A stretch of 6,612 bases of DNA, taken from an uncultured Bacteroidota bacterium. Its GTDB lineage: Bacteria > Bacteroidota > Bacteroidia > Chitinophagales > Chitinophagaceae. Both the position numbers and the translations under genes were made by a program. Below, in pieces: positions 1 to 6,057 of the stretch (position 1 is the first letter of the stretch; the number at the start of each line of letters is the position of its first letter). The notes under the pieces were generated by a model. That model worked only from the letters and a program-made list of their open reading frames with translations. It did no database searches and had not been told where the DNA came from. Location of the stretch: positions 1-6,612 of the forward strand of contig CAMLKS010000134.1 in the NCBI GenBank assembly GCA_946480675.1, in the 5' to 3' direction.

Positions 1-1344
1 TCCAGTGTGCCGGTTATTGATACTGGAACTATTGCTACTCAGTACTATGTTAATGGCAACTTTATAAGAAACGGTGGTAATGCTTATGGCTCGTCGATTT
101 TAATAGGTAGTAACGATAACAATACTGTTGCAGTAAAGACAAACAATGTGAATCATGTTACTGTTACAGCAGATGGCGATATCAATACAAATGGTAAACT
201 AACTATACAGAAAGCAAGTAGTGAAGTGCAGCTGGATTTAGCCAGTTTAACAAGTGGGCATTTATATGCCGGTATTAGTAACGGTACATTGGACGCTAGT
301 AACAGAGGGTTTTTGTCATTTGGGGATACTTATGGGAGTGGTAATAGTGCACTCGTGTTTGGTAATAGCAAAGTAAGTGTGGCAAATGCGAATTTGTTAG
401 TTGGGACTTACACTGACAATGGTACGGATAAAGGACAGTTCAATGGTACTGTGCAATCGCATGGTGTAAAATTCAATAATACTACAAGTCCTAATCCAAT
501 TAATAGTTACAATTTGTGTAGGCGGTTTAATGATGGTGCCGTTGATGGTATTGAGTTGATAACCGGGGGAGCCAGCGGAAATTTTAAAGGTGGGTTTAGA
601 ATAAAATCCAGAGGTAGTAATGGTGCTACTAATCCCACTGAGAGCTTTTATATAGCTGGTGACATTATTACCATGGGCCACCATGGCATAGACGCAGGCA
701 ATAATTCATACTTTAGTGGTTCTGTTAGCCAGATAAATATTGCCCGCGATAATACAGATGGCCATTTGTTGAATTTGTGGACAAGACGCGCGGGTTATCC
801 TGCGATATTAACAATGTCTAATCTTTACTACGGTGCAGGTGGTCCATCGATGAATTGTTCAATAGTAAGTGAAGTGGCAGGTGGCTACACCGGCATCCTT
901 TCATTCTTTACAAATACAGGTAGTGGCGGTGCTTATTCCAATAACATTCGTGCCATGTTTGTGGATTATAATCAGAATGTGGGTATCGGTCTATCGCGGG
1001 CATTACCGCCAACCCAGAATGCGACTGGTATTACGTTACCATCTGCCAAACTGCATGTTTTAGGCAATATCACAACTACCCCCATTAGTATATTCCAGGC
1101 GCCTGCATCACAAACGGCTGATTTAACGCAGTGGCGAAATAGCACTGGCGCTGTATTAGCGACCATAGATAAGGATGGGAGTGCCAATATCCAGAAGCTG
1201 AAGACAGCACAGCCTTCTGCCAATGGCGCAGGTGAGATAAAAATTGGCAAGGTAATAACGACTTCGACACTTACCCTGCAGACAGATAAATTCCTTGAAG
1301 TAGAGATAGACGGCACTATTTACAAACTGGCCATTGTGCAATAA
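1..1344 (+). CDS. Phage tail-fibre-like protein, 5'-truncated
   Basis: The reading frame is open from base 1 and runs to TAA at 1342-1344. The GTG at base 7 is only an in-window start, so the true N-terminus almost certainly lies upstream. The visible 447 residues are rich in Gly, Ser, Asn and Thr, with short alternating beta-type stretches and no membrane segment or signal peptide in view, as in fibrous tail or receptor-binding proteins. Near residues 324-352 (counted from base 7) is an NVGIG...AKLHVLGN pattern, which recurs in Bacteroidetes tail-fibre and surface proteins. A 'FQAPASQTADLTQW' segment (from about residue 363) and 'TGAVLATIDKDG' follow, both of a kind frequent in phage tail fibres. 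The C-terminus ends in a compact beta-like 'FLEVEIDGTIYKLAIVQ'. The small membrane genes downstream support a phage or tailocin context. A tail role is inferred from composition and motifs; a non-phage surface protein is the alternative. Base composition is visibly more A+T-rich than the efflux genes to the right. Confidence 0.6.
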   Translation, partial: SSVPVIDTGTIATQYYVNGNFIRNGGNAYGSSILIGSNDNNTVAVKTNNVNHVTVTADGDINTNGKLTIQKASSEVQLDLASLTSGHLYAGISNGTLDASNRGFLSFGDTYGSGNSALVFGNSKVSVANANLLVGTYTDNGTDKGQFNGTVQSHGVKFNNTTSPNPINSYNLCRRFNDGAVDGIELITGGASGNFKGGFRIKSRGSNGATNPTESFYIAGDIITMGHHGIDAGNNSYFSGSVSQINIARDNTDGHLLNLWTRRAGYPAILTMSNLYYGAGGPSMNCSIVSEVAGGYTGILSFFTNTGSGGAYSNNIRAMFVDYNQNVGIGLSRALPPTQNATGITLPSAKLHVLGNITTTPISIFQAPASQTADLTQWRNSTGAVLATIDKDGSANIQKLKTAQPSANGAGEIKIGKVITTSTLTLQTDKFLEVEIDGTIYKLAIVQ

Positions 1345-1356
1345 AATCTGTGAAGT

Positions 1357-1593
1357 ATGAGAACAAAATTTGGCGCATCGCAAATACAAAACCCTACGCC
1401 GCAGTGGGCAAAATATACATTCCGTATCGTGTTCCTGTTGTTATCTGTGGCAGTATTCATGGTTTCAGACTACCCGGGCATAGATGAACATACGAAGCTG
1501 CTGTTATTAAAATGGTTTTCAGGTATTAACATGTTGGTATGGGGCCTGTCGAAACTGTTTGGAGTTGTAGACCTTGAAATATCTGAATCATGA
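1357..1593 (+). CDS. Small two-helix membrane protein, holin-like
   Basis: This 78-residue protein starts 12 nt after the tail-like gene. It has a polar, basic N-terminus, a first hydrophobic segment around residues 20-37, a short acidic loop (SDYPGIDEHTK), a second hydrophobic segment around 48-71, and a short acidic tail. Two helices in under 80 residues with charged ends is the architecture of class II holins, which form lesions in the inner membrane to time host lysis. Holins share little sequence, so the call rests on size, topology and position between a tail-like gene and a spanin-like gene. The stop overlaps the next start (ATGA at 1590-1593), suggesting translational coupling. No convincing Shine-Dalgarno sequence precedes the ATG, as is usual in Bacteroidetes. 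A generic small membrane protein of unknown role remains possible. Confidence 0.6.
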   Translation: MRTKFGASQIQNPTPQWAKYTFRIVFLLLSVAVFMVSDYPGIDEHTKLLLLKWFSGINMLVWGLSKLFGVVDLEISES

Positions 1594-1805
1594 CAACCCA
1601 TGAAATATCCATTATAGACAAACAGCTAAAAGGTATTAACCTGCGCCTGATATGGGCATTAGTGGTATGCACCGCAGTTAGCGTATCGACTGTTTTAAGT
1701 GTTTACTACGGCTTTAAGACGGATATGATCATACAGAAAGCTGAAATAAAGCTATTGGAAGCAAGGATAGAGCGTATTGAAAATAATTTAAACCGGCAAC
1801 TATGA
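1590..1805 (+). CDS. Small one-helix membrane protein with C-terminal coiled coil
   Basis: This 71-residue protein has a short polar N-terminus, one strong transmembrane segment at about residues 19-41, and an amphipathic C-terminal helix at about 46-70. Hydrophobic residues I53, L56, I60, I63 and L67 follow 3-4 heptad spacing, so a short coiled coil is likely. It is sandwiched by 4-nt ATGA overlaps with both neighbours, which implies co-translation with the holin-like and spanin-like proteins. Candidate roles are a second holin or antiholin, a regulator of the preceding holin-like protein, or an inner-membrane spanin subunit. The last is weak, because about 25 residues of coiled coil is too short to cross the periplasm. 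I do not recognise a specific family. That it is a real gene is well supported by the overlaps and the coherent structure. Confidence 0.6.
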   Translation: MTTHEISIIDKQLKGINLRLIWALVVCTAVSVSTVLSVYYGFKTDMIIQKAEIKLLEARIERIENNLNRQL

Positions 1806-2287
1806 AAACTATTATCACTTATATCCTTATCTCTTTTTCTTTTGCTGTTATGCTGCTTGGTTGTTATTCTGAAAAGCGTGCAGCAAGGCAATTAGTAAAG
1901 ACACAAACACAGTATCCGCACCTGGTAGCTAAGCATTGCTCCCGTACATTTCCTCCGTTAGCCTATGAAAAAGACAGCTTTATTTATTTGCCAGGCGATC
2001 CTGTAGTGTTTACAGATACTATTATTAATAACGATACCATTACGCGCATGCAATGGCGTTACATAAATAAATATCATTACAAAACAGATACCGTATATAT
2101 ATCCCGACAAATGCAGGTAGTGAATAAGGCTGCAGAAATAGCGTTAGCGTACGATAATGCAATGCTTTCCAGCCAACTGGCAGCTAAAAAGGCTGAGCAT
2201 CACATTTTATTATGGGTTTCCCTTGTACTCGGCGGGTACACGCTTTTACGTTGGGTGTTATTGTTTTGGAGGGTACGTCTACCTTAA
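1802..2287 (+). CDS. Lipoprotein with C-terminal membrane helix, putative unimolecular spanin
   Basis: This 161-residue protein begins with a type II signal peptide: K2, a hydrophobic core, and lipobox L18-L19-G20-C21, so Cys21 should be lipidated. The mature part starts basic (SEKRAARQ), continues through a middle with beta-like strands and repeated Thr-Asp-Thr patterns (about residues 55-105), then an Ala-rich helical stretch (about 108-132). It ends in a hydrophobic segment (about 135-156) closed by R-V-R-L-P. An N-terminal lipid anchor plus a C-terminal transmembrane helix is the defining layout of unimolecular spanins such as phage T1 gp11, which join outer and inner membranes and act in the last step of lysis. 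The start overlaps the preceding stop (ATGA at 1802-1805), and holin-like genes lie just upstream. Function is inferred from topology and context, not from recognised homology. An Arg (R150) inside the C-terminal segment makes the helix less ideal. An envelope lipoprotein unrelated to lysis is the alternative. Confidence 0.55.
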   Translation: MKTIITYILISFSFAVMLLGCYSEKRAARQLVKTQTQYPHLVAKHCSRTFPPLAYEKDSFIYLPGDPVVFTDTIINNDTITRMQWRYINKYHYKTDTVYISRQMQVVNKAAEIALAYDNAMLSSQLAAKKAEHHILLWVSLVLGGYTLLRWVLLFWRVRLP

Positions 2288-2343
2288 CCCCTTCCGCTTC
2301 AATGCACATTTTTTCCGTTTTGCTGTAAAGCAGTTTTCTATTT

Positions 2344-2394
2344 AGGCACATTGCATTCCCTTTGTATAAAATTGGAATGCAATGCGCTTTTTTT
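2344..2394 (+). terminator. Intrinsic terminator hairpin overlapping the next start codon
   Basis: The arms CATTGCATTCC (2349-2359) and GGAATGCAATG (2374-2384) are perfect 11-bp reverse complements around a 14-nt loop. Past one A/C mismatch (2348/2385) the stem extends by C-G, G-C, G-T and A-T pairs (2344-2347 with 2386-2389). A run of seven Ts (2388-2394) follows directly. This is a classic Rho-independent terminator shape placed 57 nt after the spanin-like gene, so it should end the phage-like transcript. The oddity is that the 3' arm contains the ATG (2382-2384) of the TolC gene and a GGA Shine-Dalgarno-like triplet (2374-2376), so RNA folding here would also mask translation initiation. 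Confidence 0.75.
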
Positions 2395-3680
2395 ATGTAC
2401 TGATACCGGCTCTGCTGATGGCTACTGTAAGTACGGCACAGGTGCAGATACAAAATTTGCCACAACTGCTGAAGTATGCTGATGAGCATGCACCGGCTGC
2501 CCTGCAAACTAAGCTGCAACCCTTAGTTGCAAAGCAGGATGTCAACATACAGGCATCGGGTTTGTATCCTAAGGTCAATGCATTTGGTACGGGCGATTAT
2601 TATCCCATCATAGCTACGCAGGTGATACCTGCCGAGGTGCTGGGTGGTGCACCGGGCACGTATCTTAAAGCCCAGTTTGGCTTGCCATATATATTCAGCG
2701 CCGGTGCAGAACTGAGTATGCCCATCATCAACCTGGAAAAATGGGCACAATTATCGAAGGCGAAAGCAGCTAACAAGCAAGCCGATTTCGGTAGCAGGTC
2801 GGCGCTTGAAAATTTTCACATACAGCTGGTACAGGCATATTATCAATCGTTGATAACAAAAGAAGTGCTGGCATTGAATACGGAAAATGCAGCTACCAGC
2901 GCAGAGTTGATGCGCATTATGCAGCAACGGAACGATAACGGCGTGGTGAATCCATCTGACTATAACCGTACCAAAAATCTTGACCTTGATGTACTGTCTT
3001 CTGCGCTCAACTATGAAAAGCAATTGCAGCAGGCAGAAAACAATCTATATGCTATGCTGAATGTAAAGCATGATTCACTGGCGCTGACGGAGACGCTCAA
3101 TACCTTTAGCTGGCCCATGGTTCAGCAGGCGAATGACCCTGCCAACCGCCCCGGGTGGCAAGAGGCAGATTATAAACTACGTGTAGCCGAGTTGTCGTTG
3201 AGTGAAAGCCGTAGAGGTGGCTTACCACGCTTGTCGGCAGCGGGCAGATATGCATATAATATGCAGAGCAAGTTTGAAACCGGGAAAGGCAATGTGGAGT
3301 TTAATACCGCCAACGTGGGTGTACGTTTAGATGTCCCCCTGTTCCAGGGAAACTATTATCGCTCCCTACAGCATAAAAGCAAACTGCAGCTGGAAAGTGC
3401 AAAGCTGGAGCAGGAACGTACCCGCGCCACGCTTACACAGCAGCAGCAAGACTGGTATACACAGTACAAAGCAGCATATAGCAAACATACATTGCTGGAA
3501 AACAAAGTAGCTACTGCAAGTGATAACCTTCGCATTGCGAAGCTGAACATACAGGAAGGTGTAATGGAGTTTGACGAATTCAACAACATCTTCCAGGAAT
3601 ACAACCGGGCGCGCATGGAATATCTGCAAAACCTAGCCGACGGTATTTTATATCATCTGTTAAGCACTCAAAACTTTTAA
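2382..3680 (+). CDS. TolC-family outer-membrane efflux protein
   Basis: This 432-residue protein has the length and layout of TolC-type outer-membrane factors, which trimerise into a beta-barrel plus a periplasmic alpha-helical tunnel. It starts with a signal peptide (R2, hydrophobic core, cleavage likely after STA at about residue 19). Two outer-membrane efflux repeats follow, each with long Gln/Ala/Leu-rich helices and a beta-strand pair. The first strands span about residues 66-118 (ending near S112-M-P-I-I). The second run from L281-P-R-L through D317-V-P-L-F-Q-G. The C-terminus ends in Phe, as outer-membrane barrels often do. The ATG at 2382 is chosen because the next in-frame Met (residue 13) would destroy the signal peptide. 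That ATG lies inside the terminator hairpin. The next gene begins 4 nt after the stop, so it is the first gene of an export operon. It is the partner channel for the ABC transporter downstream; the substrate is unknown. Confidence 0.9.
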   Translation: MRFFYVLIPALLMATVSTAQVQIQNLPQLLKYADEHAPAALQTKLQPLVAKQDVNIQASGLYPKVNAFGTGDYYPIIATQVIPAEVLGGAPGTYLKAQFGLPYIFSAGAELSMPIINLEKWAQLSKAKAANKQADFGSRSALENFHIQLVQAYYQSLITKEVLALNTENAATSAELMRIMQQRNDNGVVNPSDYNRTKNLDLDVLSSALNYEKQLQQAENNLYAMLNVKHDSLALTETLNTFSWPMVQQANDPANRPGWQEADYKLRVAELSLSESRRGGLPRLSAAGRYAYNMQSKFETGKGNVEFNTANVGVRLDVPLFQGNYYRSLQHKSKLQLESAKLEQERTRATLTQQQQDWYTQYKAAYSKHTLLENKVATASDNLRIAKLNIQEGVMEFDEFNNIFQEYNRARMEYLQNLADGILYHLLSTQNF

Positions 3681-3684
3681 TACA

Positions 3685-4776
3685 ATGAAGCGACAGCTAT
3701 CCTATTTACTGTTGGCTTTGGCAGCTACAGGTTGTGGCAAAAAGCAGGAAGAAGTAAAGCCGGAAATGAAAATGCTTACTTCGGCGGTATATGCATCGGG
3801 CGTACTGGTGCCTGAAGAAGAGTATAAAGTGCTGTCATCAGTAGACGGCTACCTGGTGGAAGCACTGGTAAAAGAAGGTGATACGGTACACAAGGGGCAG
3901 TTGCTCTTCAGCATCAGTAACGATGTGCGTACGGCGCAAGAGCAGGGTGCTGCAGCGTTCGTGCAGAGAACCGCTCCGGCCGTATCGGCCAATGCACCTG
4001 CTTTTCGGGAGTTGCAGGGGCGTATAGAAGTAGCACGCATAAAAATGCAGCAGGACAGCCTGCAATACATACGCTACAAAAACCTGTATGAACAGAAGGC
4101 GACCTCACAGAGCAACTATGAAAAATATTACCTGCAATATCAAAGCTCGCTGAAAGATTATCAAAACCTGCAGCAGCAATGGCAGCAACAGCGCATCAGT
4201 GCCAACCTGCAGATGCAGGAAGCACAAAATCAACTGAGCATAGCAGCAGCACAGAGCAATGTAGGCAAACTGAAAAGCTATGTAGATGGCATAGTGTATG
4301 ATGTATATAAAAAGCAGGGCGACCTGGTAACACCCAGCCAGCCGGTGGCATTGGTGGGTGTCGGCAAGATGTATGCAAAACTACTGGTGGACGAAGATGA
4401 CCTGGATAAGGTATATAATGGCCAGCAGGTATTGATAACCATGGATGCCTTTCCCGATAAGGTGTTTAAAGCGCATGTAGCTAAGGTGTACCCGTTGCTG
4501 AATAAAGTAGAGCAATCCTTTCGTGTAGATGCTGTGCTGGATGAACCTGTGCCGGTAGAGATGTATGGACTGAACCTGGAAGCAAATATAGTAGTGGCTG
4601 AAAAGAAACAGGTATTGGCCATCCCCAAAGCCGCACTGCAAAAGGGCGATAGCGTTACCATTAAGGAAGATGGTAAAGAAAAGCGCGTGAAGATACAGAA
4701 GGGTATAGAAGATGAGAATTGGGTGGAAGTAAAAAGTGGCTTGTCTAAATCAGCTACGATAATCCTGAAAAAATGA
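3685..4776 (+). CDS. Periplasmic membrane-fusion adaptor lipoprotein (HlyD/MacA/DevB type)
   Basis: This 363-residue adaptor would bridge the inner-membrane ABC transporter and the TolC channel. It has a lipoprotein signal peptide with lipobox A14-T15-G16-C17, so it is probably anchored by lipid rather than by a transmembrane helix. A half lipoyl/barrel-sandwich motif follows at about residues 53-75 (DGYLVEALVKEGDTVHKGQ). A long Gln-rich helical hairpin covers about 109-190, with a tip-like segment (KATSQSNYEK) resembling the TolC-docking tip of this family. The second lipoyl half is YVDGIVYDVYKKQGDLV, then come beta-barrel and membrane-proximal domains to the C-terminus. The gene starts 4 nt after the TolC stop and its TGA overlaps the permease ATG (4773-4776), which implies tight coupling. 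Residues after the lipidated Cys are charged (GKKQEE). The family call is secure; assignment to a MacA, DevB or other subgroup is not. Confidence 0.9.
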   Translation: MKRQLSYLLLALAATGCGKKQEEVKPEMKMLTSAVYASGVLVPEEEYKVLSSVDGYLVEALVKEGDTVHKGQLLFSISNDVRTAQEQGAAAFVQRTAPAVSANAPAFRELQGRIEVARIKMQQDSLQYIRYKNLYEQKATSQSNYEKYYLQYQSSLKDYQNLQQQWQQQRISANLQMQEAQNQLSIAAAQSNVGKLKSYVDGIVYDVYKKQGDLVTPSQPVALVGVGKMYAKLLVDEDDLDKVYNGQQVLITMDAFPDKVFKAHVAKVYPLLNKVEQSFRVDAVLDEPVPVEMYGLNLEANIVVAEKKQVLAIPKAALQKGDSVTIKEDGKEKRVKIQKGIEDENWVEVKSGLSKSATIILKK

Positions 4777-6035
4777 ACTGGAAACTCGCGTTAAATATCG
4801 CTACCACGCACCTGCTTACCAAAAAGCGGCAGAGCATCATTGCCATGCTGGGGGTGACCTTCGGTATATCCATGTTCATTATCATGATCAGCTTTATGAC
4901 AGGTGTGAACCAGTTTACCGAAGACATGGCTATGGATAACACCCCGCATGTGCGCATCTATAAGCCGCTGGAAATAGAGGATAAGAAAATTATTGCCCTC
5001 GATAAACCGCAAAAAGAAAATGACTGGTATGTAGTACAACATCAACGCCCGAAGAATGAACTGAGCAAGATAAAGAACGGCCTTACGCTGGCGATGCAGA
5101 TTGAAAGGATGCCTGAAGTGATGGGGGTGGCCCCGCAATTGTCTTCACAAGTGTTTTATAACAATGGGCCGGTGCAGATACCGGGTAATATTTACGGTAT
5201 AGATGTGAAGAAACAAGAGGCATTGTTCCAACTGGATAAGAAGATGGACGAAGGTGAGCTGGATGATTTGCTGAAAGGGTCTGACGTAATAGTAATGGGT
5301 AAAGGATTGGCGAAGAAAATGAATGTGACGGTGGGCGATAGAGTAAGTGTTACCAGTCCAGAAGGCGGTAACCTGAACCTGAAAGTAGTAGGCATCTTTT
5401 CATTTGGGGTGGCGGCTATGGATGAATCGCGCAGCTATGCTACACTGGCTACGGTGCAGAAGATATTGCAGAAAGACCCTTCGTATGTTACCGACCTCAA
5501 CATCAAACTGCATGATATCAATGGCGCGCGTGCATTCAAGCAAAAGCTGGAGAACCAATTGGACGGTGTATATGTAGAAGATTGGGAAACCGCTAACCAG
5601 AGCCTGCTGGCTGGCGAGAGCATCCGCAATATCATGACCTTCGTTGTGTGTGCTACGCTATTGGTGGTAGCCGGTTTTGGCATCTACAATATCATGAACA
5701 TGAACATCATCAACAAGATGAAAGATATTGCCATACTCAAAGCCACCGGTTTCCAGGGTAGCGATGTGACGGCGATATTCATGCTGCAATCGGTGATGAT
5801 AGGTATAGCGGGCGGGTTCTTTGGTTTGTTCATCGGTTTCTTTTTCAGTTACCTGTTGTCCATCACGCCATTCCCGGCAGGTGAGTTTTTCCGTATCGAT
5901 ACTTTCCCTGTCAACTTCAATCCCGTGCATTATATCATTGGTTTATTCTTTGGGTTCTTAACCACTTTGTTCGCCGGGTATTTCCCATCCAAGCGGGCTG
6001 CAAAGGTAGACCCGGTGCGTATCATCAGGGGATAA
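4773..6035 (+). CDS. ABC transporter permease, FtsX/LolC/MacB type
   Basis: This 420-residue inner-membrane protein has the four-helix plan of the FtsX-like permease family. TM1 is at about residues 21-43, a periplasmic domain of roughly 240 residues follows, then TM2 at about 288-310, TM3 at 334-365 and TM4 at 386-405. It ends in a short cytoplasmic tail, YFPSKRAAKVDPVRIIRG, matching the family's 'P..RAA..DP...LR' ending. Several stretches look LolC/E-like: 'ISFMTGV' followed by 'TPHVRIY' after TM1, 'IAILKATGF' in the cytoplasmic coupling loop, and 'IFMLQSVMIGIAGGFFGLFIGF' in TM3. No ATPase domain is fused, unlike E. coli MacB, and a separate ATPase gene follows 22 nt later. As only one permease gene is visible, a homodimer is expected. 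It likely transfers periplasmic or membrane-derived substrate mechanically to the adaptor and TolC channel. The family is secure; the cargo is unknown. Confidence 0.9.
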   Translation: MNWKLALNIATTHLLTKKRQSIIAMLGVTFGISMFIIMISFMTGVNQFTEDMAMDNTPHVRIYKPLEIEDKKIIALDKPQKENDWYVVQHQRPKNELSKIKNGLTLAMQIERMPEVMGVAPQLSSQVFYNNGPVQIPGNIYGIDVKKQEALFQLDKKMDEGELDDLLKGSDVIVMGKGLAKKMNVTVGDRVSVTSPEGGNLNLKVVGIFSFGVAAMDESRSYATLATVQKILQKDPSYVTDLNIKLHDINGARAFKQKLENQLDGVYVEDWETANQSLLAGESIRNIMTFVVCATLLVVAGFGIYNIMNMNIINKMKDIAILKATGFQGSDVTAIFMLQSVMIGIAGGFFGLFIGFFFSYLLSITPFPAGEFFRIDTFPVNFNPVHYIIGLFFGFLTTLFAGYFPSKRAAKVDPVRIIRG

Positions 6036-6057
6036 TAAAGCGTTTAGCTATTGTGTT

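Noticed and set aside
671..686. Two close CCATGG palindromes
   Set aside because: They lie within the coding frame of the tail-like gene, encode ordinary residues, and have no further symmetry suggesting a binding site.
972..1316. 114-codon open frame on the minus strand
   Set aside because: It is the antisense of the tail-like gene and has a low-information Cys/Ser/Val-rich translation with no motif or plausible start context.
2157..2345. 62-codon plus-strand frame overlapping the spanin-like gene, considered as an embedded o-spanin (Rz1-like)
   Set aside because: Its translation has no signal peptide or lipobox and is aromatic-rich without structure; the host gene already carries both anchors, so no embedded partner is needed.
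2318..2374. Bacteroidetes sigma-ABfr promoter for the export operon (TTTG / TAnnTTTG)
   Set aside because: TAAAATTG (2367-2374) has one mismatch to the -7 box, but no TTTG sits at a proper distance upstream (TTG at 2351 is about 13 nt away, TTTTG at 2318 is too far). It is too weak to list as a feature.
4278..4661. 127-codon open frame on the minus strand
   Set aside because: It is antisense to the adaptor gene; the Ser/Thr-rich translation is a by-product of the adaptor's codons.
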